Shown here piece by piece: positions 9,799 through 17,511 of a DNA stretch of 64,000 nucleotides. The stretch's first letter is position 1; each line of letters begins with the position of its first letter. The notes beneath the pieces are model-generated. The model was not told where the DNA came from. It ran no database searches and saw only the letters and a list, made by a program, of their open reading frames with translations. Origin of the DNA: Lutispora sp003527145 (lineage in GTDB: Bacteria; Bacillota; Clostridia; Lutisporales; Lutisporaceae). The position numbers and the translations under genes are program-made. The stretch spans positions 14,824 to 78,823 of the forward strand of contig JASBZB010000021.1 in NCBI GenBank assembly GCA_029983695.1. The letters are read 5' to 3'.

Positions 9799-10182
9799 TT
9801 ATTTCCTCTTTTCCAATTTCTCCTCTGCCGCTTTTTTGTTCTCAGCAGCCCTGAATTTAACTATCCTGCTTATCAATTCAAAGGGCAGGGGCTTCGCTAT
9901 AGGAAACTGGACTGCTCCTTTCGAGCTTTTATATTCTGACAATTCATCCTTAAATGCCTCGATTCCGCTGGGAGCAGGATAAAATCCTATATGATTTTTA
10001 TGTATGGCAAAATGCACCAGGTTTCCATGCAGTATAAAAGTAGGCATTCCCCAGCTAATCTTTTCCCCAGCATCCGGCGCCGCCTCTTTTATAACTTTTC
10101 TTAGCTTTTCAAGTCTTTCATGAAGCTCAGGAGGGCTATTTAGGATATATTCATCTACCGAATCAATCTTATTTTCTTCCAT
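9799..10182 (-). CDS. DUF1801/YdhG-like protein
   Basis: A 127-residue soluble protein matching the DUF1801 family (YdhG-like, sometimes called iron chaperone after Bacillus Fra/YdhG). The diagnostic pattern is a helical start (VDEYILNSPPELHERLEKLR), KISWGMPTF, VHFAIHKNHIGFYP and the helix with EFSEYKSSKGAVQFP. The start ATG at 10182 is chosen because GAGGAGG lies 9 nt upstream; a longer frame to 10215 lacks a site. The function of the family is not firmly established. It precedes the EamA exporter. Confidence 0.85.
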   Translation of the reverse strand: MEENKIDSVDEYILNSPPELHERLEKLRKVIKEAAPDAGEKISWGMPTFILHGNLVHFAIHKNHIGFYPAPSGIEAFKDELSEYKSSKGAVQFPIAKPLPFELISRIVKFRAAENKKAAEEKLEKRK

Positions 10183-10219
10183 GCTTTGATTCCTCCTCTT
10201 TGTGAATTCATTCATTGAT

Positions 10220-10246
10220 CACTGAACTAACATTGGCCTCGTTATA
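10220..10246 (+). repeat. Partial copy A of the CATTCAG repeat family
   Basis: CACTGAACTAACATT followed by GGCCTCGTT. The first 15 bases equal the left end of the copies at 12774-12829 and 47886-48017, and CTCGTT equals their right end, as if the hairpin core between them had been lost. It lies just upstream of the DUF1801 gene. Confidence 0.45.
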
Positions 10247-10278
10247 TTTAGCATAAAGTGTTTTTCCTGTTTTGGCAA

Positions 10279-10319
10279 TAAAAAAAGGGCTTCCAAGTTG
10301 ATTTTATGCATAAAAGCCC
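10279..10319 (-). terminator. Weak intrinsic terminator candidate
   Basis: On the minus strand GGGCTT and AAGCCC (10314-10319 and 10287-10292) can pair across a 21-nt loop, followed by seven or more T residues. It lies downstream of the ECF sigma operon. The stem is only 6 bp with a large loop. Confidence 0.4.
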
Positions 10320-10478
10320 CATAGTCAATATATAAGAGTTTCAAGTTATTAGTTAAAATAGACATCAGTGCTGATCCGTGTTCTCCGCATCCCCTTCAGT
10401 GTTTTTCAGTGGTTTCCGTCCCCCGGCCGTGTACAGATATACATACCATTCTGCTTATCGGTGCTGTATCAACAAGTT

Positions 10479-10502
10479 AAGGACGCTTCTTTAAGCGTCC
10501 TT
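10479..10502. terminator. Hairpin after the ECF sigma operon
   Basis: A perfect 10-bp stem (AAGGACGCTT, 10479-10488 with 10493-10502) and a 4-nt loop, 25 bp past the stop of the minus-strand anti-sigma-like gene. The U-tract is poor, so it may be a weak terminator or a 3'-end-protecting hairpin. Confidence 0.5.
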
Positions 10503-10527
10503 GTATGCTTTCTTGCTGCTGCCGTAA

Positions 10528-11655
10528 TCATCTCTTTGCATCGTCATTATCTTTCCTATATGTCATACCTTTAATAACCCCATCAGCATCTTTTGAAAAA
10601 ACAATAATGTTTTTTGTATGTTCATCGCCGCCCATATAGATATTGTTGGAGAAGCCAACCTGACCTTCATCAAATAAGATCTCCAAAGGAGTTCTGGTCT
10701 CATGCCCATCGAAGCCATAAGCGATGATGCCTTCCTTGTCCGGAGCAATTTCTTGCACGGATTCCGGAATAAGCGCAGCTCCTATCAATAAAGTTTCCAA
10801 ATCTACCGGTCCCTCATCTATATCCTTCTGACCCGATGACTGCTCATCAAATAATGTCTGAATATATTTTTCGGCCTTTTCGTAGTCTCCTTTTGATGGA
10901 TCAATAGGCAAATCGAACAAGAGATTAACTCCTTTATAGTCAGCATTGGGACTGATCTCTCCTGTTTCCGAATCAAAATTATAGGCATTGATATCATAAA
11001 ATGTATTGGAGATAACCCCGATGTACAAACCTCTGTCTGCAAAAATTTCTATACCGTCGCATTCTACAATTCGATACATTATCCCGTCTTTTATAAAGGC
11101 ACTGTATCCGCCATTCATTGTAAAGATATTAATATCTTTAGGATTCTGGCCCTTTATAAAAGGTGAAACGAGAAACGATACTTCGTCATATTCCGGATCA
11201 TCCATTCCCGGCATCGGCGCACCATTTGCTTTAGCAATAGCAACTACCGCATAGGTCCTATCCGGATAGATGTCTTCCGCTGAGTGTTTAAAATCGCTGA
11301 GCTCTTTGCCGGATACAATCCCAAGCAAGCTCACTTTATAATCACCGCTGACTTGAGTCTGATTTATAGCTAAAGCATCTTTCCCTTCAAATGCAATTGC
11401 AAGACTTTTATCTCCTAAATTCTCCGCAACCTGTTTCGGTGTGAGCAGCTGCCATGCGGCAAATGCCGAAACAGACGTTACTATGACAAGTATCGCAAAT
11501 ATTATCGCAGCAGGCGTTTTCTTCCTATTCCCCCGTTTCATCCGATTTTTCTCTCTCACCTGACGGATGATCAACTGGTTCAAACTGTCATCCGGTTCAT
11601 CGTTTGAAGAAATAGCCTGTCTGAGCAATTGGTCTAACTTTTCAAAATCCTTCAT
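10528..11655 (-). CDS. Putative membrane anti-sigma/DUF4179-like protein partnered with the ECF sigma factor
   Basis: A 375-residue protein with a cytoplasmic N-terminal segment (about residues 1-46, ending in a basic KRGNRKK stretch), a single membrane helix at about 48-68 (AAIIFAILVIVTSVSAFAAW) and a large extracytoplasmic domain. This layout, and its overlap of 14 bp with the upstream ECF sigma gene, is the standard arrangement of a membrane anti-sigma factor or ECF-associated protein of Firmicutes. No zinc-binding ZAS motif is visible, so the anti-sigma role is inferred from context. The start ATG at 11655 is preferred because GGAGG lies 9 nt upstream; the ATG at 11661 is too close to it. 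The signal sensed outside is unknown. Confidence 0.7.
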   Translation of the reverse strand: MKDFEKLDQLLRQAISSNDEPDDSLNQLIIRQVREKNRMKRGNRKKTPAAIIFAILVIVTSVSAFAAWQLLTPKQVAENLGDKSLAIAFEGKDALAINQTQVSGDYKVSLLGIVSGKELSDFKHSAEDIYPDRTYAVVAIAKANGAPMPGMDDPEYDEVSFLVSPFIKGQNPKDINIFTMNGGYSAFIKDGIMYRIVECDGIEIFADRGLYIGVISNTFYDINAYNFDSETGEISPNADYKGVNLLFDLPIDPSKGDYEKAEKYIQTLFDEQSSGQKDIDEGPVDLETLLIGAALIPESVQEIAPDKEGIIAYGFDGHETRTPLEILFDEGQVGFSNNIYMGGDEHTKNIIVFSKDADGVIKGMTYRKDNDDAKR

Positions 11656-12175
11656 AGCCATTGACCTCCATATATTCTTTAATCATTTTTCTGGCCTTGT
11701 AAAGCCTGCTCTTTACAGTACCTGCCGGTATCTTGAGCGCAGAAGCGATATCCTCAACCGGCAGCCCGGCAGTGTAATACATATACAACGGTATTTTAAA
11801 TTTGTCATTCAATGATGCAGAAGCCATATCAAGCATTGCATGAAGTTCATTGTTCAGCGCAACATGCTCCGGTGTGGCTCCATCGATCATATCAGGCGCA
11901 TTATCAAGATCATCATGAAATGCCACCATCTTTGCGATCCTCTGCCGCCAGCCAAATTTCCGCCGCTGATTCTTCCATGTATTTGCTGCTATAGATATAA
12001 GGAATATCTTTGGATTCCGGGTATCATCTATTCTATGGCACAGTTCCGTAGCTTTTAAAAAAGCTTCCTGATAGAGATCATCCGCCTGGTGCTTATCTCT
12101 TGTCAGTTTGCAGCAAAATCCATAGACATCCTTGCCGTAGTTCTCAATCAAATGACTCAATTCCTCTACATCCAA
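11642..12175 (-). CDS. ECF-type RNA polymerase sigma factor
   Basis: A 177-residue extracytoplasmic-function sigma factor. Region 2 (about residues 8-75) contains DLYQEAFLKA and the promoter-melting segment with NPKIFLISIAANTWKNQRRK. Region 4 (about 118-168) has LNDKFKIPLYMYY, VEDIASALKIPAGTVKSRL and the closing helix. It recruits RNA polymerase to its own regulon, and is probably held inactive by the membrane protein encoded by the overlapping downstream gene. The ribosome binding site AAAGGAGG lies 8-9 nt before ATG. A sigma-A-like promoter is visible upstream at 12256-12284. Confidence 0.93.
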   Translation of the reverse strand: MDVEELSHLIENYGKDVYGFCCKLTRDKHQADDLYQEAFLKATELCHRIDDTRNPKIFLISIAANTWKNQRRKFGWRQRIAKMVAFHDDLDNAPDMIDGATPEHVALNNELHAMLDMASASLNDKFKIPLYMYYTAGLPVEDIASALKIPAGTVKSRLYKARKMIKEYMEVNGYEGF

Positions 12176-12255
12176 TCTGCTGTTTCCTCCTTTAGCTCAG
12201 TTTGACGGCGCCTTCAAACTTTAATGGGTAATATATTGATTAAATCCTCACCTGT

Positions 12256-12284
12256 ATATTGTAACAACTTCTGATTTGGTTCAA
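12256..12284 (-). promoter_or_regulatory. Candidate promoter of the ECF sigma operon
   Basis: Read on the minus strand: TTGAAC (12279-12284), a 17-bp spacer and CAATAT (12256-12261), about 80 bp before the sigma-factor start. The -10 box is imperfect. It lies downstream of the orphan T-box terminator, so the sigma gene does not need the T-box promoter. Confidence 0.4.
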
Positions 12285-12303
12285 AAATTTTATATTTCTT
12301 CCC

Positions 12304-12408
12304 TTATGTCATAACTTCCCCGATGGTTGCTTTGATCCTCCTTACTCCTGAGGATGAGCTTTCTTCCTTCTGAATCTTAAACCTCTTGAGCTCTCCCGTA
12401 TTCAATAA
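12304..12408 (-). pseudogene. Remnant of an alanyl-tRNA synthetase or AlaX-type editing gene (C-terminal end of a tRNA_SAD domain)
   Basis: Immediately after the T-box terminator the minus strand reads 34 sense codons and TAA. The peptide (NTGELKRFKIQKEES, then SSSGVRRIKATIGEV) resembles the end of the tRNA second-additional domain shared by AlaRS and alanyl-tRNA editing proteins, where an NTGEI..FKI..E....GVRRI pattern follows the CGGTH motif. No start codon or ribosome binding site precedes it, and the whole 5' part of the gene is missing. I infer a deletion that joined the T-box leader to the last codons of its target gene. Confidence 0.6.
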
Positions 12409-12690
12409 AAAAACCCCAAGCTGATATTTCATTCAGCTTAGGGCGAGCTATACGGTCCGTGTTACCACCTAAATTCAGAGATCATCTCTGCACTCTGCCG
12501 GTACGAGGCCATTTATACTATCATAACCTGATACCGTGTCCCTTTTAACGGCGGAACTCCGACGAAGCCTACTAAAATCGCTCTTTTCGGTTCATGGCTC
12601 CGAGACTGCTTCAATACAACCTTTGTGAAGATTCATACCTCTCATCTTCTCTCTGTGACTCCGGCCAATATCTACTCTCTCTCTTCATAA
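12407..12690 (-). ncRNA. Orphan T-box riboswitch leader with intrinsic terminator
   Basis: On the minus strand the T-box sequence AGGTGGTAACACGGA (12456-12470) is followed by the terminator arms CCCTAAGCTGA (12433-12443) and TCAGCTTGGGG (12414-12424) and a run of seven T. The antiterminator pairing (TTTAGG with CCTAAG) excludes the terminator. Upstream come an AGAGAGAG start, a Stem I-like region and the linker with AGTAGG and CCGTTA typical of T-boxes. A GCA (Ala) triplet after GAA at 12607-12609 is a possible specifier, in keeping with the alanine-type gene remnant downstream; its placement is uncertain. No intact aminoacyl-tRNA synthetase, biosynthesis or transporter gene follows. Confidence 0.85.
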
Positions 12691-12773
12691 CCTTTGAATT
12701 TTAAGTTGTATAAAAATTAACATAAACATTGACATATGTCAAAATTATTTTTAACACTTTTAAATGCTTTTAT

Positions 12774-12829
12774 CACTGAACTAACATTCAGTGGGGGTTG
12801 AATCCCCCTCTGAATGAAGTCTCATTCAA
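12774..12829 (+). repeat. Copy B of the CATTCAG hairpin repeat family
   Basis: CACTGAACTAA, then a near-perfect hairpin at 12785-12816 (CATTCAG, T, GGGGG, loop TTGAAT, CCCCC, T, CTGAATG), then AAGTCTCATTCAA. It is shared with 47886-48017 and in part with 10220-10246. It lies in the gene-free stretch between the T-box leader and the DUF3841 genes. Confidence 0.75.
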
Positions 12830-12951
12830 AAATCCCAATTCATCTTCCGATACATGAGATATTTTCAATTTAAAGTTCAAAAAGTGTCATTTTACTTAAT
12901 ACAATTTTCATTATATACTAAAACTATAAAAGGCATAATAGAAAAGAAAGC

Positions 12952-13152
12952 ATGCAAAAACCTGCAGGAGCTTTTGGGAATCCCACCAGCGATAGCCGCA
13001 GAGCAATGATTTCTCCGGGTATACATCGAATTTCAAGCGTAGTTTATTCTTTTTCGGGCAATCATGAATTTGATTTGATTGCATCTCAGTGTCACGAATT
13101 GCTTATTGCTCATTGCAGGGCAAAGGAAACTAATGTTAAGATTGTAAGTTAA
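12952..13152 (+). CDS. Uncertain small ORF upstream of the DUF3841 pair
   Basis: A 66-codon open frame with an ATG but no convincing ribosome binding site (GAAAAGAAAGC before ATG). The second half (HEFDLIASQCHELLIAHC...) has protein-like composition, whereas the first half does not. It lies 57 bp upstream of the DUF3841 gene start. It may be a remnant or not coding; I recognise no family. Confidence 0.25.
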   Translation: MQKPAGAFGNPTSDSRRAMISPGIHRISSVVYSFSGNHEFDLIASQCHELLIAHCRAKETNVKIVS

Positions 13153-13209
13153 TAATATGGACATGTTGCGTTGCAGGCCTCTATGCTGAAGAAGAGGAGG
13201 TTAAAGCTG

Positions 13210-13767
13210 ATGAACAGCATTACAGTATGGACGAAGCAGAATGAAAATGCCGCCAAAGAACTTGACGAAACCGGCAGGTATATCGCTAAAAAAGAATATA
13301 TTTTCAAGGATTTAGGTGAACACGCATATTTGGTGTTAGAGGCTTATAATTGGCTGGTAAAAAATACTCCCGTCACCGCCCAAAAGCCGGATTATGCAGA
13401 ATTCCCCATATGGGTATCTTTCACAAGGGAGGCGACCATGCTCCCCAGTGCGGGAACCATAATACTGGAGCTTACATTGGATCCATCCTTGATCACGAGA
13501 GTGAATATCGACAAGTGGGGGGCAATCCTCAATTATTCCTATATTCCGGCAGATGAGCAAGATGCCAAGCACCACCGGCAGCTTCTGGAGCAATATGGGA
13601 TAAGCGATGCCAAGGCCTATATGTCACAGTTTTACCCCCAGATAAAAAGGAAAATCATTGACAGTTGGAGCCGATTGTTCGATGAGTCTATCGTTCTTGG
13701 CAGCAATAAAAGTTATGGTAATGTATGGGAGGTTAAAAAGGAATGGGTGACAAGGATAATACGGTAA
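13210..13767 (+). CDS. DUF3841 family protein, first of a tandem pair
   Basis: A 185-residue cytoplasmic protein with the DUF3841 layout: an N-terminal VWTKQNENAAKELDETG segment, AYNWLV..., a central PDYAEFPIWV block, a Pro/Leu strand region, DKWGAILNY, and the C-terminal QIKRKIIDSWSRLF plus a final VWEVKKEWV. The start ATG at 13210 has GAGGAGG 9 nt upstream. Family function is unknown. The gene overlaps the next one, which is a paralogue, by 25 bp, so the two are probably translationally coupled and may form a heteromer. Confidence 0.82.
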   Translation: MNSITVWTKQNENAAKELDETGRYIAKKEYIFKDLGEHAYLVLEAYNWLVKNTPVTAQKPDYAEFPIWVSFTREATMLPSAGTIILELTLDPSLITRVNIDKWGAILNYSYIPADEQDAKHHRQLLEQYGISDAKAYMSQFYPQIKRKIIDSWSRLFDESIVLGSNKSYGNVWEVKKEWVTRIIR

Positions 13768-14318
13768 TGCTCTATTCCTCCCAATCAGAGGTTGTGGTGA
13801 GCATTCTTGAACGGGATGGGATTTGTTTTTCCAAGCAAAAATATGTGGTAAAAAAATATGAAGAAAGCGCTCCGATTTTTATAGCGGCATACAGCTGGTT
13901 TGCCATGGAAGCAGAAAAGTATCTTCCAAAGCCAGAAGGAGCTGAATACCCTTACTGGGCTTTCAGAGATTTATATAGCATTGAACAATCAACAGACAGC
14001 AGGATTTTGCGATTGTGTATTCCGGCAGAGGAAGCGATATTTTTCGATATGTACGACTGGAACAAGATACTTTGCCTTCAATATATCGGCGAGACCAAGG
14101 CTGATGAGGCACGGTTTCGTCAAATGCTTGCCGACTATGGAATCCGGAATGAAAGCGATGTAATCCTCACAAATTTTTACCCCGACTTGAAGCGTCAGGT
14201 GCAGGATAGCTGGAAAAGGCTATTTCGCCATCATGAAAAGATAAAGTTAGGTGATACCGACGGTGTAGGGAGTGTGCAGGCCGGATTATGGCAGCTAAAA
14301 AAAGAGTGGATTGTGTGA
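13743..14318 (+). CDS. DUF3841 family protein, second of a tandem pair
   Basis: A 191-residue paralogue of the preceding protein. It keeps the same blocks in order: LYSSQSEVVVSILERDG, AAYSWFAM, PKPEGAEYPYWAF, a strand region, DWNKILCLQYIGE, FYPDLKRQVQDSWKRLF and a final LWQLKKEWIV. A ribosome binding site (AAAGGA, and GGGAGG further up) lies inside the 3' end of the first gene. The conserved tandem arrangement suggests duplication with retained joint function, which is unknown. A strong hairpin terminator follows at 14497-14549. Confidence 0.82.
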   Translation: MGDKDNTVMLYSSQSEVVVSILERDGICFSKQKYVVKKYEESAPIFIAAYSWFAMEAEKYLPKPEGAEYPYWAFRDLYSIEQSTDSRILRLCIPAEEAIFFDMYDWNKILCLQYIGETKADEARFRQMLADYGIRNESDVILTNFYPDLKRQVQDSWKRLFRHHEKIKLGDTDGVGSVQAGLWQLKKEWIV

Positions 14319-14496
14319 TCTGCTTTAAATACTATCCAATTTGCCCTCAAGTATCCAATAGAAGGGAAATGAAAAATGTATGTTTTGAAAAACAGGTCCT
14401 CCCATATGGTTTATGACAACTGCAGTAAGTCTAATAGGACAGGTATAATCTTGAATTCCAAGAACTTAATCTTCCGGTGTTCCCTTTATTCAATAT

Positions 14497-14549
14497 AATA
14501 CAGCCCTACAAATTAATATTTAATGAATATTTACTTACAGGGCTGTATT
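14497..14549. terminator. Bidirectional terminator between the DUF3841 pair and rtcB
   Basis: Convergent genes share a stem AATACAGCCCT (14497-14507) with AGGGCTGTATT (14539-14549), perfect over 11 bp. A secondary AATATT hairpin lies in the loop, and T runs flank the stem. It sits 180 bp after the second DUF3841 stop and 20 bp after the rtcB stop. Confidence 0.75.
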
Positions 14550-14569
14550 TATGACCTATCAACAGTATT

Positions 14570-15772
14570 CTATTCCGCCGCTTTAAAATTATATATGGGT
14601 ATTATGTTATCTATAATTTCCACAGTATCGCATATATTTCTTACTATATCATCCATAGGCTTATACGCAAGAGGGCATTCATCCAAAGTTTCTTTATTTA
14701 CGGAGGTTGTATAAATTCCTTCCATGGTTTCTTTAAATTGGCTAAGTGTAAATGAGCTTCTGGCCTGTGTTCTGCTCATAACGCGACCGGCACCGTGAGG
14801 AGCCGAGAAATTCCAATCGGCATTCCCTTTGCCTATGCATATCAGACTGCCGTCACGCATATTTATGGGGATTAACAGGATCTCACCCTTTTGAGCGGAG
14901 ACAGCGCCTTTCCTTAATATCATATTTCCCGTATCGATATAATTATGGACAGTGGTAAACTGTGAAGCAGCCTTAAGCTTCATACCCTTTACTATCTCCT
15001 GTATCATAGCCTTGCGGTTAAGATCCGCAAATCTCTGTACAATTTTCATATCATGGATGTAATCCTTAAAAAGCTCTCCTGAAGCATAAGCCAAGGTCTC
15101 GGGTATATCGGTGAGAATCTCTGCCTTTTTCCTTTTCAGCTCCTTCTGTATCTCCTTTTCACGCCCGGAGGCCTTTAATTCGGCAATCAAGCCTTCAAGA
15201 TCAGCCTCAGTGTTCTTATTAAGGGATTTAAAGGCTTCTTCCTGGTAAAGGCTCGCAACCCGGTGGCCTAAATGGCGGCTTCCGGAATGAATGACGATAT
15301 ATAAGCTGCCTTCACTACCCTTGTTAACCTCAATAAAGTGATTACCGCCTCCCAGTGTGCCTATGCTGCGCCTTGCCCTGGCTAGGTTTACCTCATTTTT
15401 GCATTTCAATTGACTTAAATCTATTTCATCATTGAATCTGTGCTCCTTATCCCGTATGTTAAATCCGCTGGGAATTTTCTCATAAATAAGCTTATCAAGT
15501 TTCTGCAGCTCTATGCGGCGGTCTTCAAGCTTTATGACCTCCATGCCGCAGCCGATGTCAACGCCCACAAGATTTGGCACGACTTTGTCCTCAATGGTCA
15601 TTGTGGTTCCTATCGTGCAGCCGGCGCCGCTGTGGACATCGGGCATAATGCGGATAACGCTGCCTTTTACAAACTCCTGGCTGCATAGGGCTTCGATCTG
15701 ACCCACGGCACCGGGTTCTATATTTTCCGTATATACAATAGCGCTGTTGTATTTTCCTTTTATCTCAAACAT
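14570..15772 (-). CDS. rtcB: RtcB-type RNA ligase
   Basis: A 400-residue RtcB family protein. The family seals RNA 2',3'-cyclic phosphate or 3'-phosphate ends to 5'-OH ends using GTP and Mn2+. Visible active-site motifs are GVDIGCGM (D72, C75), GGGNHFIE (N144, H145), IHSGSRHLGH (H162), TVHNY (H276) and APHGAGR with the histidine that is guanylylated (H326). All metal and GMP ligands seem present, so it is likely active. Firmicute versions are about 400 residues, shorter than the Pyrococcus or human enzymes. It lies 16 bp downstream of the YcaQ-like gene on the same strand. The target (tRNA repair or other RNA damage) cannot be read from context. Confidence 0.93.
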   Translation of the reverse strand: MFEIKGKYNSAIVYTENIEPGAVGQIEALCSQEFVKGSVIRIMPDVHSGAGCTIGTTMTIEDKVVPNLVGVDIGCGMEVIKLEDRRIELQKLDKLIYEKIPSGFNIRDKEHRFNDEIDLSQLKCKNEVNLARARRSIGTLGGGNHFIEVNKGSEGSLYIVIHSGSRHLGHRVASLYQEEAFKSLNKNTEADLEGLIAELKASGREKEIQKELKRKKAEILTDIPETLAYASGELFKDYIHDMKIVQRFADLNRKAMIQEIVKGMKLKAASQFTTVHNYIDTGNMILRKGAVSAQKGEILLIPINMRDGSLICIGKGNADWNFSAPHGAGRVMSRTQARSSFTLSQFKETMEGIYTTSVNKETLDECPLAYKPMDDIVRNICDTVEIIDNIIPIYNFKAAE

Positions 15773-15787
15773 TGGGGATTTCCTTTC

Positions 15788-16966
15788 TTAGACTGACTTC
15801 CTTATTTCTTCGCAATCATTAAATGATGCAAATTTCTCAAGACATATACTGATCTGCTTTATCAGCTTTTTTGTCTGTCTAACTCCGGCTTCAAACCATA
15901 TATTTTTAACGATCAGGCATTTGGCTTTTCTGTCATTTACAACCTCGACCCTGCCAACAAACCTATCCCCATAGAGCACCGGCAATACATAATAGCCGTA
16001 CTTTCTCTGAGGTTCCGGCGTGTAAATCTCCCATTTGTACTCAAAGTCGAACAGCAGCTTTATCAGCTTCCTGTCCCACAGCATATTATCCAGGGGAGCT
16101 AAAAGCTCACAGCGCTCCTTGATTTTAGGATTATGCAATACTTTTTCCAGCAGCTCGCTGTCGGCTGCAAGGCAGTAAAGCTTTTCTTTTATGTTCTCTA
16201 CGCTGATCTCTATAATTTTGTTTTCTTCCGATAGCTGTTTGAAAATTTCACTTCGCAGGCTTGCTTTTAATTCCCAAATATTAAGCCAGGCATCGGAGGG
16301 CTTGTTCCACAAAAGACCTATGGCAGCAATTCTCCGCAGCACACGCCACTTCATATGCTCAAATTCATCCGGATAAGGGTCCGGCTCCTTTAGAATTTCC
16401 ACAGGAATGCAATTTTCAGCAAGGTCATAATATTTTCTTGTCCCTATTTTATGATGAACGACAAGCTCCCCGCGGAAATACAGGCTTTCAAGGGCTGCTC
16501 TGGATAGCTTTGTATCACTCCAATACCATTTTACAGTATCTTTAAAATCTAAATCAGAAGAGGATACCGCTCCCTTCTCCCCGATGATCGCCTTTATGTC
16601 TTCGCATACGGCGTTGACCTCAGCATGGCTGCGCCCGCTGCTCCTATATGCTTCACGGTACCGGGAAAAATATTTCCAGTCGGACAAACTCATAATTGCA
16701 AGGTTCTTATCGAAGTAGTCGATCAGCTTTCTGTCCTCGTATAAAAGCTCATAAAGCATTTGCTTTGTAAAGCCTTTGACTCTGGATTGCAAAACCAACT
16801 CGGCATTTTTACCGCATACGTCGATAGGGTCAAACTGGATGCAGCCGACTTGATCGACATAATCGAGCACACCCCGCTTGCCGATAAACTTGTATTCGCC
16901 CATCAGCCCATGCTTTAACAGCATAAAACGGCGGGCCTGCTCATTTGTAAGGATGAGTTCGCCCAT
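15788..16966 (-). CDS. YcaQ/HTH_42-type winged-helix protein (putative DNA crosslink glycosylase)
   Basis: A 392-residue protein of the YcaQ/AlkX family (DUF1006, winged-helix HTH_42), whose E. coli and Streptomyces members unhook interstrand DNA crosslinks. The N-terminal region contains DYVDQVGCIQFDPIDV, matching the catalytic Gln-hydrophobic-Asp motif. Further marks are LYEDRKLIDYFDKNLAIM and the C-terminal PLDNMLWDRKLIKLLFDFEYKWEIYTP...KYGYYVLPVLYGDRFVGRV block. The start ATG at 16966 has GAGGGAG 9 nt upstream; the longer frame to 17017 would overlap the next gene. It sits upstream of rtcB, giving a possible nucleic-acid-repair pair, though that grouping is inference. Confidence 0.85.
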   Translation of the reverse strand: MGELILTNEQARRFMLLKHGLMGEYKFIGKRGVLDYVDQVGCIQFDPIDVCGKNAELVLQSRVKGFTKQMLYELLYEDRKLIDYFDKNLAIMSLSDWKYFSRYREAYRSSGRSHAEVNAVCEDIKAIIGEKGAVSSSDLDFKDTVKWYWSDTKLSRAALESLYFRGELVVHHKIGTRKYYDLAENCIPVEILKEPDPYPDEFEHMKWRVLRRIAAIGLLWNKPSDAWLNIWELKASLRSEIFKQLSEENKIIEISVENIKEKLYCLAADSELLEKVLHNPKIKERCELLAPLDNMLWDRKLIKLLFDFEYKWEIYTPEPQRKYGYYVLPVLYGDRFVGRVEVVNDRKAKCLIVKNIWFEAGVRQTKKLIKQISICLEKFASFNDCEEIRKSV

Positions 16967-16983
16967 AGACATCGACTCCCTCT

Positions 16984-17349
16984 TTATTTGCCATTGAACA
17001 TGATATGGAAAAACCATTTATCCAATAATATCAATACTAATGCTGCTGCGAGCCAAGCCAACAAGCCAAGAGATAGGGATTTCCAGGCCGGCATTTTGGC
17101 GATAGTAAAATAAACCATTGTCAAAAAAGCTATCGTGGTAGATACGGCGAATAAACTGACCAAAACTACTCTTTGCAATGCCTGCCCGGTAACTGAAAGC
17201 GACAGGAAATAATATCCTACAAGCGTTACTACCGGAAATAAAACCACCAGTCCCGAAATATAAGGATTTTTCAATTTTCCAAGCAAGCTCACTATTAAAA
17301 CAAGGCTTCCGCCTACTATAAATCTAGAAATTGCCTCTGTAAAACTCAT
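16984..17349 (-). CDS. GlpM/DUF3147-like membrane protein
   Basis: A 121-residue membrane protein with four hydrophobic segments (about residues 5-22, 28-47, 60-82 and 92-113). The GLVVLFPVVTLVGYYFL stretch and the size resemble GlpM/DUF3147-type small membrane proteins, whose function is unknown. The start ATG at 17349 follows TAGGAG at 8-nt spacing. It lies directly upstream of the YcaQ-like and rtcB genes with 17 bp between, so it is probably the first gene of that unit. A REP array lies 110 bp upstream. Confidence 0.6.
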   Translation of the reverse strand: MSFTEAISRFIVGGSLVLIVSLLGKLKNPYISGLVVLFPVVTLVGYYFLSLSVTGQALQRVVLVSLFAVSTTIAFLTMVYFTIAKMPAWKSLSLGLLAWLAAALVLILLDKWFFHIMFNGK

Positions 17350-17458
17350 GTCTATACTCCTATCATAATGTTTGGTAAAGTAATATATATTATAGGATAC
17401 TTTTATGTCAATATCAACCACCTTGCTACAGCACTTAAGCTAGCATACCGGGCAATAT

Positions 17459-17511
17459 GGGACAAGGTGCCTGTCCCCTCGTCCCATTATGTGTCCCCTC
17501 GTCCCATTATG
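17459..17511 (-). repeat. REP array with a 20-bp tandem duplication
   Basis: Read on the minus strand: GGGACGAGGGGACAGGCACC TTGTCCC, the same REP family as around the RAYT gene at 8 kb. It is preceded by an exact 20-bp tandem copy (17472-17491 and 17492-17511, unit TGTCCCCTCGTCCCATTATG on the plus strand). The array overlaps the end of pflA and supplies its last codons and stop. Confidence 0.85.
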
